A stretch of DNA of 64,000 nucleotides from Marasmius tenuissimus (taxonomy: Eukaryota; Basidiomycota; Agaricomycetes; Agaricales; Marasmiaceae), in the NCBI GenBank assembly GCA_029532415.1, contig JAQOTA010000071.1, positions 372,001-436,000 on the forward strand. The letters are read 5' to 3'. The position numbers and the translations under genes were made by a program. Below the pieces are notes generated by a model, which did no database searches, was not told where the DNA came from, and saw only the letters and a program-made list of their open reading frames with translations. Shown here in pieces: positions 49,701 through 60,252 of the stretch (positions are counted from its first letter, which is position 1; every line of letters starts with the position of its first letter).

Positions 49701-52700
49701 GAGAATTACAGACCTGCAGTAATTGGATTAAGGACCAATGGAATGCCCTTGCACGTTGCTAATGGCACGAGTATTGGCAATATCACTATGGTTGTTAATG
49801 ATAATCAGCCATATCAAGCCACGAGATTCGTTCAATGGCAGAACTATAAACGCCAATTGGAAGCTTGGATAGAAGTTGAAGACGCCGCTAATCAACGTTA
49901 TCAAGAAGAACTCAGAACAAGACGAGAGCTTCTTGTTCGTCAAGGATTCCAAAGTCAGAATCAAGAACCGCTTCAATGGCATGAACGGTACTTCGATGAT
50001 GGTGACTGTGGAGATGGCCTTGAAGGAGTTGATAATGATTGGGCTGAAAGCAACGATCATGGAGACTGGCAAGTTTTTCAAAGTCCTAATAGTCAAACTT
50101 TCACTAAATCCTCGATGCAGAACTATCATATCCTAAGGAACTCAGTACCAAGGAAATGTAGTATTTCTTCTGTATATGCAACGACGAAATATAAGTCGTT
50201 TTCTGCTGCATTTTCGAGTGATTGTGAAGTGAGAAATACGCAAAATGCCTGGCTACTTGACAGTGGGGCATCAGCGCATATGACTCCATATAAAACGGAT
50301 TTCTCAGACTATCAGACTTTGGAAATGCCAATAGGTCTTACTACATCAGCGGGTGATAAAGCAAATGTGCAAATAGTAGGCTATGGTACTGTCCTCATCC
50401 GACATACCAATAGCGCAGGAGTGATGCAAGTCACAAAGTTATACCCAGTGATGTATAATCCCAACAGCCCACATCGTTTAATCTCTAGTGGGAAGTTCCG
50501 GAGTATAGGTTACTATACTATACTGGACTCTCCAGAGACTTCGATCCGGAGCAAGAAAGATGATTCTCTTTTAATGAGCTTTTACCAAAGCCATAAAGAT
50601 GATCCTTTACGATGGATGAACGCGAAGGTTCTTGTGGGAGAAACTTCCTTCACATCTGTTGTATCTTTCAATACTTCTGAATTATGGCACAGACATATGG
50701 GACACTGCGATCCCAGAGTCTTAGGAAAATTAATGGATAATGTTAAAGGGCTTCCAATGAAGTTGGTTACTTTGAAGGGAGAAACGAAACCATGCCGAGG
50801 CTGCGCCAAAGGCAAAATGGTTGCCAAATCGTACCCTTTATCCTCTAAACGAGCCAAGGAGCCTCTTGAGCTTGTGCACGGTGATTTGATAGAATATCCA
50901 ACACGCTCTTACTATCAAAACGAATATGTATTGACTTTATTCGATGATGCAACATCATACGGATGGGTATATCCAATTCGTAAAAAGAGTGATACAGATC
51001 AGAAATTGCGCAATTGGCTAGCTCTTGTAGAGCGCCAGACTAATAAAAAGGTCAAAAGTGTGCATTTCGATCGAGGGGGAGAATTCTTTTCAAATGAACA
51101 ATGGGACTGGTATAACTCTCTAGGAATATTTCCACAAAGAGGTTCTCCCAACGTGCATGAACAGAATGGACGAGCAGAAAGATTTAATCATCCACTACAA
51201 GAAAAATCTGAAGCTATGCGCTTTCAGGCTTGTGCGCCTGAAAACTGGTGGGAATTTGCAATTCTCACAGCCGTCCATATCTACAATAGAACTCCTATTC
51301 GTTCGAGGAAATACAGAACTCCAGTTGAATTGTTTGAGGATAAGAAGCCTGATGTTTCATACTTCAGGACATTCGGATGTGGCGCATATGCATACATACC
51401 AAAACGTAAAAATAAGCTTGCTCCACACTCTGAAGCAATGATCTTCATTGGTTACGAGAGCGGATCAAAAGCTTATCGATTCTTTCGAACAACCAACAAT
51501 TCTGTATACATTACTCCACAAGCAGTCTTCGATGAGAACTGGTTTCCTAAATGTCAGAAAGAAGTGCCCGGATCCATAGAGTTTGATAAAACCGACAAAC
51601 CTGTCCGGTCTATACCCTTTCCAACGTACCCATATGATGGCCACGAAGATCATCACAATGATGATGATTTCTTCAATCCTCCACCTCCACCAGGACCAGA
51701 TGATGATGATCATCAGCCTGGGGGAGATCCTCCCTTGGATCCTATCCCGGATGATAAAAGCGATGATGTGCACAACGACAATCATCCAAATACTGATGGA
51801 TTCGGATCACCGAAAGGCTCCGATCACAATCCTAATCAGTATGGTCCGGATCCACGGCCTGCTGGTTCTTCTGGAAATACAAATCCATTTGGATTTCGCC
51901 AAGCTGACTATGATGAGTGGGAGAACTTACGAGCTCCTCCACCAGCAGCTGTCAGAAGAAACCCTCCAAGAAATAGAGTAACTCCTAACCGTCCGTTTAA
52001 TGTTTACGGAAATCGACATCCTGCTGAGATCGAACACGATATCGAATCTCAAGCACGCTGGCAAAGTCAGATTAATCCGACAAATGAACCTGAAACAATA
52101 CCAAATAGGGTTCCTGATCCAGCCGCTCCTATGGACACGGATGACGATATGAGCGATCTTGCTCAGCAAGGGGGAGAAAATTACTTGGTTTACTTGCTGA
52201 ATAACGGTCATCAACTATATGGTCTTCAAGCCAGTAGTTATGATAACGTTCGTGAATGGACATACAAACAAGTCCAGAAGCATCCTAAAGATGAACGACC
52301 ATCTTGGGAAGCAGCATGCAGACTGGAATTACAATCACTCAAAGATAGAAACATCTTTGATGTGGTCACACTACCTAAAGGCCGAAAAGCGGTAAAGTCC
52401 CGCTGGGTATTTGACATCAAGTCTGATGGCCGTAAGAAGGCAAGGCTTGTTGCGAAAGGATTTTCGCAGAAACAAGGGATAGACTATAACGAGTTGTTCT
52501 CTCCTGTAGTATGATTCGAAACCGTACAACTTCTATTGGCACTAGCAGCGCTTGAAGATTGGGAGATCTCTGCGCTAGACGTTAAAACAGCTTTTCTTTA
52601 TGGTGCCTTAGATGAGGAGATTTACATGGAACAACCTGAAGGCTTCGTTACGGACTCCAGCAAGGTTTGGAGGTTACGCAAAGCATTGTACGGATTAAAA

Positions 52701-53780
52701 CAGGCTTCTCGTGCCTGGTGGCGTCAATGTACTGAATCCATGAAACGTCTGGGATTCAAACAATGCTTATCCGATGCTGGCGTATATGTCTTCAACAAGA
52801 ATGGCAATATGGTCATTGCCGTCGTCTATGTCGACGATGCTTTATTTATGGGTCCTGATCGCAACCTTGTCAACAGACTAAAAAGCAAATTCATGAAAAT
52901 CTGGGAATGCCGAGATCTAGGCGAGCCAACAGAATTTCTGCGAATGCGAATTACTCGAGATCGGAAGAATCGCAGACTGATCCTTGATCAGCAAGACTAT
53001 CTTGAAAAGATAATTCGTAAATTCGGAGTTCTGAACGCCAAAACGGCATATACGCCTTTGCCAGAAGGCTATAACCCAACCCAAAACCAAGGGGAGGTTA
53101 ATCCCGAGATTAGGCATAGATTCCAATCAGTTATCGGATCATTACTTTACTTGGCTCTCGGAACGAGACCAGACATATCCTTTGCTGTAATCAAGATGTC
53201 ACAGTATGGAGCTAATCCTAATCAGGAACACCTCCAGAAGGCACTTTACATCGTGAAATACCTTGTTCATACTGCAAAGTACGAACTCATTTACAATGGT
53301 AGATCCAACCAAGGACTACTTGCCTTTGCTGACTCTGATTGGGCAACTGATAAAGATGATCGTCGATCACAGACTGGATATATCGTAAAGCTTGCCAATG
53401 CACCAGTTTGCTGGGTCTCTCAGAAACAGAAAACGGTTGCATTATCATCCACGGAAGCAGAGTATATGGCTCTATCTGACTGTACACGTCAGGCTTGCTG
53501 GATGAAGTCGTTATTGAACGAATTGAACTTCCCTATTCGATCAGTTCCATGTGTTAGTGACAACCAAGGCGCTATCTTTCTCAGCAGCAATGAAGCTACT
53601 GATAAAAGAACAAAGCACATCGACAATCGATACCATTTCATCAGGGAAGCAGTGGAACACGGAAAGACTCAAATCTATTTCGTTGAAACTGCTAAACAAC
53701 CTGCTGATCTTCTTACGAAGAATCTTGGCAGAACAAAGTTCGAATTGTTCAGGCAATCTTTAGGATTAACATTTCACTAG
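46701..53780 (+). pseudogene. Element 2 gag-pol, single frame broken by four TGA codons
   Basis: One frame of about 2,360 codons, interrupted only by TGA at 46974, 49146, 49491 and 52512. Gag-like part: 'NFEDWY[TGA]LLEGYLYTQG', then a Lys/Gly-rich 'KKGGKGKGKGKGKKKD' stretch near 47700 instead of a CCHC knuckle. Next is an unusually long region (about 47.8-50.2 kb, roughly 750 residues) of unknown nature. Then protease ('WLLDSGASAHMT', near 50255), pre-integrase zinc ligands, integrase (Asp in 'VHGDLIEYP', Asp in 'HFDRGGEFF', Glu in 'GRAERFN'), reverse transcriptase ('VVYVDDALFMGP', 52830) and RNase H ('STEAEYMALSDC', 53450). Catalytic residues are otherwise intact. Each TGA fits a former CGA Arg codon; at 52512 the family reads 'SPVVRFETV'. 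Confidence 0.9.
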
Positions 53781-53804
53781 TTCCATGATCGCATGATGAA
53801 CTTA

Positions 53805-53815
53805 GTGAGGGGGAG
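53805..53815 (+). promoter_or_regulatory. Polypurine tract of element 2
   Basis: gtgagggggag immediately before the 3' LTR; primes plus-strand DNA synthesis in this class. Confidence 0.7.
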
Positions 53816-54333
53816 TGTTGAACATGATGGAAATCATGTGATACACTGTTGACGTGTTGTTTACGTGTCACACTATTTATAGAGCTATGCCTCTAGAACA
53901 CTTGCGTTCTCATGCAAGTACTACGTCTCTGTCTACGTAGCTTACTACGTACATCTAGTTTCATCATATATGACACTATAGACAGTAGCTATCCAATAGC
54001 ATAAGTAGAGCCTCCAATACATGAGGCAAACACGACTATGCTCACCAAGCATACTACCATTCATGGTAGAAGTACTTACACAGTACTAATGTCTTTTACG
54101 CCTTTAGGGCCGAATACCTACTTCTAGTAGTAGTTTCAGTTAGTGTAATACTCATTACATGTACCAGAAACTTATGTATAAAAGACTGGACGAAAGGCCT
54201 TAAGCCTTAGGACAATCTACTCGATTATCACCTCTTAACAAGCATCTCAAGACTACAAGAACACTCTGTGTATTACCCATGTGAGGTTTACTTCGTTATA
54301 CCCACTGTGCACTTTAACTATGCTGGCTCATCA
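53816..54333 (+). repeat. Element 2, 3' LTR
   Basis: 518 bp, about 99% identical to the 5' LTR; followed by the target duplication GTCTT. Confidence 0.95.
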
Positions 54334-55794
54334 GTCTTCCAGTGCAGTTGAGCACTGCGTTTTGCTACCAGCACCACCTACGCCCTTAGTACAATCAATA
54401 TTTCCATGTACGAGTACAAGGGAGGTACGTCGACGGCGCAACTCCTCTGATCACTTCTCGATCATTGTTTAGCGCCCAGTGCCTGGTTTGGCTCCACGCC
54501 TCTGAAGCGCTAATTTCCTAGTTTCCAAAGTAAAATTTCCACTTCAGCGGCAAGTCCAGAGGTCAGTATAAGCAAATACTAGGTCGTCCCAATTCCTTGC
54601 TTACTTTCCCCTGAGTGTACTATGGCACGCTTGCACAATATTGAAGATCACTTCCACAACTTGCTCTATAGTAAGTCTTTCGATTTTCTAAACTCCGAGG
54701 CAACCTTCTGACTTCCTCTCCAGAGTTGTATAAACTCTGGTGGTATCCAGAAGATTACTCTGATAAGATCAAGGAGCGCCGCATCATCCTACCCATTCCA
54801 CTCGACGCAGAACAAGAGGCTATCCTCGGAATCATCTTCCAGCAGTTCTTCCTCAGTCGCCACAGATCCATCTACTGGGGCTACGTGATTCGTTACGACA
54901 TGATCCAGGACGAAATCTATCTCTGCGAGGACACCTTTGACCACTTCATTCCTCACGATGCCAGGTCTGTCATCGACATGGTCGCCGAGTCCATTGCTTG
55001 AGCTGGTTTCCTCGATTTCAAAACCGCTCGTACTCCTGGAGCCGTCAACGCTTGGATCGACACCGTCGTCAGTTGTGCCAAGTGCCCAGCACCTCCGAAG
55101 CTTGACTATACCAAGCTCTCGTTCTTCAAGTACTCCCCTGTCATGGGTCGTTGGCTCTCTCGATCCTTTTCTTTCTATAATCCTATTTTATGTGATCCAT
55201 TCTATACCGATTATCTAGATCATGAAACCTTCATTGATTCTTATTATCCTGAAGATTCCGACATAGATAATTACTTTGGTTGGGATGAGGTAGCTCTAGC
55301 CAATATGGATGACTAGCGTAACCTGTAGTATACCTAGTATACTTGAATCAATCATGCCTCCAAAGCGAGGCCTCAACCTTACACCAAGCTTCTGAGGCTC
55401 GACTTAGTCTCGCTTTTTGACCATCCATGCTTCCGCGGTGTCTTCCTCTGTCTATCCCTACTAGTACGGGTCTTCGTCAAGTCTGATTCTGTTATTCTAA
55501 TCCTTAGTTTGATGCCTCCGAGCCACTGGAGATACTCCCTTGTTATGACCACAGGTCCTAGTCATGCCTCCGAAGTGATACTCTCTTCAGTTATACGACT
55601 CCTACAGTTTTCAGAGATAAGGAAAGACGCCTCCGAGGCGCTATTCTCTCCTTATGCTAGGAACTGAGCCTTTTACTAGCCGCTCGGGACTCGCTCTAGT
55701 ACTCGTATTACCTAGTCATTTCTTATCTGTTTTATGCTAAAATCACACAAAAACAAGGCTCTGAAGCTGCTTTTTAGTAGCAGGTGCTACACCG
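54334..55794. other. Right part of the CCTCCGAAG-motif-rich region
   Basis: Continues the motif seen before element 2: gcctctgaagcg (54499), ctccgaggc (54694), cctccgaagc (55082), gcctccaaagc (55352), gcctccgagc (55513), gcctccgaag (55566), gcctccgaggcg (55628) and gctctgaagc (55761). Encloses one small gene (54622-55316). Confidence 0.55.
54622..55316 (+). pseudogene. Small unknown gene with one in-frame TGA
   Basis: Exon 1 54622-54670 ('MARLHNIEDHFHNLLY') and exon 2 54724-55316, joined across GTAAGT...TCCAG. The product would be about 210 aa: 'WWYPEDYSDKIKERRIILP', 'FLSRHRSIYWGYVIRYDMI', 'AWIDTVVSCAKCPAPP', and an acidic Tyr/Asp-rich end 'DNYFGWDEVALANMDD'. A TGA at 54999-55001 ('AESIA[TGA]AGFLDF') interrupts an otherwise clean frame and fits CGA to TGA. 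No family recognised. It sits in the motif-rich region and may be its cargo. Confidence 0.5.
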
Positions 55795-56220
55795 GAACCG
55801 ACTACGTATTTAGGTCCCTTCGTTGGGAGTGGAATGCCGAGTAAGGAGGAGATTGAGGAGTTTCTGGAGAGTCAGGAGATGGTAGAGTTTGGGGCTCAGG
55901 CGAAGGAGGTGAGGGAGGAGTGTGATGATATTGTCAGGGAAATGGGACTTGTAGCGAGGGAGGTGATGCTTTGCATTGAACAAAGGTGTCTGTAGTCTGT
56001 AGTCTGTAGACGCTGAGTTGGTCTTGGAATGAATCAGTGCTAGTCGGAGAGATGAACCTGGATATCAGATTGTCGCAACAGCTGAGTGCTGGGCAGGGGA
56101 GGAGTTGACTAGAAACTCGTCTGGAATCTGATCTGGACACCCATCACTGAACCCCTCTTTTATCGTTCTCAAACCTCAGCCGCTTTTTCCCATTCACTTC
56201 GACATGTTATCTGTTTGAGC
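55795..56220 (+). pseudogene. Truncated copy of the 14.4-kb hypothetical gene
   Basis: Encodes 'EPTTYLGPFVGSGMPSKEE' and continues to the same C-terminus ('IEQRCL' stop) with a one-codon loss and substitutions, followed by the same 3' flank (agtctgtagacgctgagttg and onward). Roughly two thirds of the gene upstream is missing; the break coincides with the edge of the motif-rich region. Confidence 0.8.
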
Positions 56221-56384
56221 ATCTGCCTCCTTTAGGAATCCTGTATGCTGTTGGTGGTTCACCACCTATCATGGGCTAACTTGAGCCCTCCTCTCCCTGC
56301 CTCATCACCCACCCGGAAGGTTCTCGGTCGCTTGGTTCGCAGAATTAGATGGCTATTGAAAAAACTGGACTCTACATCTGTAGA

Positions 56385-56655
56385 ACATCAAATCGACGAG
56401 ACCTCGTTGGCGGGATTGTTTCAAGGCCGAGGGTTGGACAGATGACTGGATTGAGTCGACAGGTGGATACCCGGAAAACATCGGTGTTTAGGAATAGGAA
56501 CTCTCACTCTGTGCGTTTGGGTGATTCACCGTATCTCGAAACTCGTAACACCCTTCCACCTCTTACCACCCCATGCGCTACAAATCTCACACACCCGTTA
56601 CTCTTTTTCCCACCCCCACCGTGCTCTCCAACCAGTTCAGCTCGTCGACGTAATA
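56385..56655. repeat. Duplicate of 28385-28660
   Basis: Shared words include aatcgacgagacctcgt, gagtcgacaggtggatac and tttgggtgattc, in the same orientation. Non-coding in both places as far as I can tell. Confidence 0.7.
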
Positions 56656-56699
56656 AGCTGAGAAAGTCGGTGAGGTCCTTGGCGTGCTGTGAAGTTTAG

Positions 56700-56795
56700 A
56701 GATACCTTGCCAATGAGGATTTTGAGACTGCGAGGCATGTTGATCTGGTGGGGAGGTATTGAGAGGCTGTAAGGGATAAGACAGTGGAGTTAGCG
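56700..56795 (+). pseudogene. TMEM53/DUF829 C-terminal remnant
   Basis: Reads 'FETARHVDLVGRY', then a TGA and 'AVRDKTVELA' stop, matching the end of the intact gene at 16802-17954 with a 4-residue deletion and the TGA. Confidence 0.7.
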
Positions 56796-56834
56796 TAGAC
56801 GTTATAGATACTAGGCAATTTGAGTAGGTGAGCT

Positions 56835-57230
56835 GTGAAGAGAGATGGAGGCGGGCACAACGCCAGCGCGACTTTTCATGCGGTGCCTGACCAGGTCCAA
56901 CGGCACGAGGTTTCGCACGGTGCGTTAATCACCGACCACGACGTCGACAACATGCTGCTCAAAACTTTCGTGGCTTGCGATCAAACACTTCTTCCTTCAC
57001 TCTCCAAAGCATACGGTCAACAGCTTCCTAATATCCCATCTACAGAACCCTCAGAACATTCCGCCAACACATGCGTATGGGATCCCTCGTTCCAACGAAT
57101 GCCTTCAACTTCATGGAGTCTCTGTTCTGTTGCCCTATCCAGTGGCCGTCGAAACAGCTTCTCACACCTTGCTGCTGAAACTGAGAGCCGAGAGGTGGGC
57201 AAAAAGGCATGATCCAGCCATACCCTCCTG
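56835..57230 (+). pseudogene. ICT1-like remnant (third copy)
   Basis: Starts with the shared upstream flank (gagatggaggcgggcacaac) and 'MLLKTFVACDQTLLPSLSK' from 56952, then follows the intact copy to about 57110 before decaying. The GGQ loop is gone. Order TMEM53 tail, spacer, ICT1 start is the same as at 16.3-16.8 kb. Confidence 0.7.
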
Positions 57231-57239
57231 ATACCAACG

Positions 57240-57807
57240 CTCCGAGCTCAGTTTTGAACTCTTCTACGTGCCGGTCTCGGCCCTTAGAGCTAAAGCACTG
57301 AGGGCTAGGCTTGAGGTCTGATCATTGTCAAGGCGTTGTCAGAGGTTTCGGAAAAGTATACTCAAGTTTGAACTTTCCCTTCATCTACAAACGATCTCAT
57401 TGCCGGCCTGCGTGGTGCCAGTTGTGAAAGCGATCTTAATTGCGCGAGGAAGGTTAGTAACCTGTAATCCATACGTGCGCACGACAGCTGTAGAAGTGAA
57501 TATCCCTCTCCTCAGCCCGTTTCTTATTATATACTTCCACCTTCGCCTGAAGAACAGCCGAAGGCCACAGTATCAGATAGCAAGGCCTATTTCTGGGCGC
57601 TTTACTACAACAGTGATGCCTGCGTGATTGATATTTGACACACCATGTCAGTTATATGGCTTGTATCGACAATAATGCCCTCCTGCTCCCACCTCAAACT
57701 TAGGTTACGCGAGTCTGTCGACGCACACTAGAGAGTCGCCACAAATATCGTATGTGATTTACATGTTCATGTACGGTTGAGATTGGACTGTTGACTTGGT
57801 TAGATCC
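57240..57807. other. Intergenic, nothing recognised
   Basis: No supportable gene; 5' flank of the membrane-protein gene at 57808. Confidence 0.45.
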
Positions 57808-58966
57808 ATGTTGCCTTTCATCCTCCTCCTTAAAATCCTCTCATTCTCTCTCAGGTTCTGCTCGACAGCTGCCTTGAGAATTGAGCCACCTCTACCATCA
57901 GCTGTTACAGCTCTGCGACCTGTCGCTTTAACATGGATACGAGAGCCAGGGGATCCAGAGCATTTTGGGTTTCGAAAATTACCAAATGGACGCCCTCCCA
58001 CCAAAATCTTTACTGTTTTCCAAGACGACAATGAGAGAGGTGAATTTACATTAACTTTCTCCGCTGCAACGTGAGTGTGTCGTCAACGGGCTTCCCTTTA
58101 TATGCTCACCAACGAACAATCTAGTCCTAACTCTCTTGTAGCTATCAATCTCGACTCGTGGGTGTGAGGTTTGCGGCATTCCATAGAGGTTTAACATTTT
58201 CTCGCTTCAGGAGTAACCGTGTCACATTTTTCACCGGAGATAGCCTCATCGTTCTCCCTGCTACTCAAACTGCCAGTTCTCCCACTTCCCCTTCGCAAGC
58301 CAATGGTAGCAATCAATTGCTTAGTCCTAGTATCTCTGACGACTTCTCTGGTACCCCACCGCGATTGACTTCCCGCTCAGCAGCCACTACGAGCTCAAGT
58401 CCGGTTTCCAGCACTAAAACACAGCCGAACATCACCGCGTGAGTAATCAGAGGTCCTTGATGTTGATTCACGTTTCCTGATGCTTCAAAATCAGTGATCC
58501 CATTGTCCCAGCTACTACCTCCGAACCAAATCCCGAGATCGTGACGTCCCCGCCCCCACCGACGGCAACCGTAGCCGAGTCCCCTCAAAATCCAGGAAAT
58601 TCTAAAGCCATAATCGTTGGGAGCACCGTTGGCGGGGGTTTTCTCCTCCTTCTCATCATTTTGGTGCTTCGCTACCGCCGCCGAATCCAAGTAGGGCTCC
58701 GACTCCGTACTCGCGGACGTCGGCGGGACTTTGGGATCACAGATCTACGTATTTTTGCACCTCCCTCGAGCTCGGTTTCGCCCTCATCCCTAGATGGGAG
58801 TCATGCTGAAACGCCTGGTCGTGGTGATTTGGAAATAATGGAGCGGGCGTTTCAGGGACTTTGCAGTCAATTTGGTGTCTTGGAGCAGAGGATGGCTCAG
58901 TTGGAGAGTGAGTTGGCGGAGCAAGGACCGCCTGATTATACTTCGAATCTTTCTCTCCAAATATAA
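57808..58966 (+). CDS. Secretory single-pass membrane protein, Ser/Thr-rich ectodomain
   Basis: Exons 57808-58070, 58142-58438 and 58495-58966 join in frame to about 343 aa. The signal peptide 'MLPFILLLKILSFSLRF' is followed by a compact N-terminal domain ('PVALTWIREPGDPEHFGFRK'), then a Ser/Thr/Pro-rich stalk (probable O-glycosylation). One membrane segment is clear ('IIVGSTVGGGFLLLLIILVL'), with a basic stop-transfer 'RYRRRIQVGLRLRTRGRRR'. The cytoplasmic tail has a short coiled-coil-like 'LEQRMAQLESELAEQ' and ends with a 'PPDY' motif. This layout is common in Agaricomycetes (putative wall or surface sensors); function unknown. Confidence 0.75.
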
Positions 58967-60252
58967 CTCACCGAGAATAAGTTGTATTCTATAGACGGCA
59001 AGTAGAGGCTTCCGTGATAGCGCACACGCACTTGAAAACTAGTCCCATAAAATGACCCGCATAAAGTCGCCTCATTCTTTCACCCAATACTCCGGATGTA
59101 GCTGAAAGTATGGGGAAACAGAAAAAGTCCCTCTTGTACCGGCCTTCGTAGCAAAGATCCTGACAGTGGCATGATTCACAAACCGGTAAGGTACCAGTGG
59201 CAGGGAGAGATACCGATGACCGGCCGCACGGCAACTGCTAGCCGAAGTGCCCATCATCAGAATCGGGATCTCCACTTTGAACCTCCGCTTGAACCTTCTC
59301 AGTCTCGAGATGCGGCGGACACAACATTGGCACAACTTCTCACATGGTCAACCTCTCTTCCTACACCCCATGATGGCTTGGGCCTGTAATCGAGCTTAAT
59401 TCTCACAAGGCAAGTCCTTTCATCTCACCCTTGCCTATCTCCATCAATTACCGCCTCTCAGACGATATTTCGTGGTCCCACCGCTCACTTTACACTTTTT
59501 GCACTTTGACGATCACACCGCCATAGATGTAGATGGGGCGCTGTGCCGTTTAAACAGTAGATTCTACTGGAGTATCGATGAATTCGAAGCGTAGTTGAAG
59601 TCTTGAGGCTAACTTGTTTGTTTCCTGCTGCCTCACATTCAATTCTGGCGGGGAGAAGAGCATTTGATATTACAAGTCGCTCGAAACTTCCAGGCTACTG
59701 ACCTATGTTGGTTGATCTTCTATATTTGGCATTCCAATCCCGAGCCCTCACTGAGGACAAAAGCCGTCTCAGGCTTGCTCTCAACCGAGACGGCTTTGGC
59801 CCGCAGTGCCTTGTAGTGATGATAACCAATGCAACGGGTCACCGGAAGCTAAGGATCCATCATACTGGGGAATGGCTTCACTTTTCCCTCCAGCAAACAC
59901 TCCCGGGTTCTTCAAGAAGTGCAGGACCTTTAGGGTTTGTTGATGCGGTTCACTTTAGGCAAGTTTATTATTGTCTTGATTCATAAATTTTGGACGCCAA
60001 CAGCCCCCTCCTGCCCTGTCCTTCACTGCCATTTACGTGAACGGATAGCATATGTCTCGAAGCCTCTTAACGATGCAAAGCACCCGGCTGATGATGGGGG
60101 GAAGGTTTTGCAGATACGGCAACGGCAATTCGGGAGCGAGTTGAGTAACAAGTTGTTTGAAACGTCGCACCTATTGTAGGTACATATACTTCGAAGTCTG
60201 AAGTGGGTGACTCTAACTCAGAACCGGCGACTCCCCACGTTGTAACTTCATC
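58967..60252. other. Intergenic, possible old coding traces
   Basis: Short frames at 59171-59389 and 59705-59986 have no recognisable domain or splice structure. Nothing firm. Confidence 0.4.

Larger units (their letters stand above)
45163..54333 (+). mobile_element. Young Ty1/copia retrotransposon (element 2)
   Basis: A 9.2-kb LTR element with 518-bp LTRs (45163-45680 and 53816-54333) differing at only about five positions, and a perfect 5-bp target duplication GTCTT (45158-45162 and 54334-54338). GGTTATGGGCCC follows the 5' LTR as primer site (similar to the complement of tRNA-iMet anticodon arm), and gtgagggggag precedes the 3' LTR as polypurine tract. Near-identical LTRs mean recent insertion. 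Domain order protease-integrase-RT-RNase H identifies Ty1/copia. Confidence 0.95.

Noticed and set aside
46974..52514. UGA recoding (selenocysteine or programmed readthrough) in element 2
   Set aside because: Stops lie at unrelated positions in Gag, linker and RT, one at a conserved Arg; mutation of CGA codons is simpler.
58142..58245. Extra intron (GTGAGG...CTTCAG) in the membrane-protein gene
   Set aside because: Splicing it gives a stop or an early-terminating frame, while reading through keeps the frame to the membrane segment.
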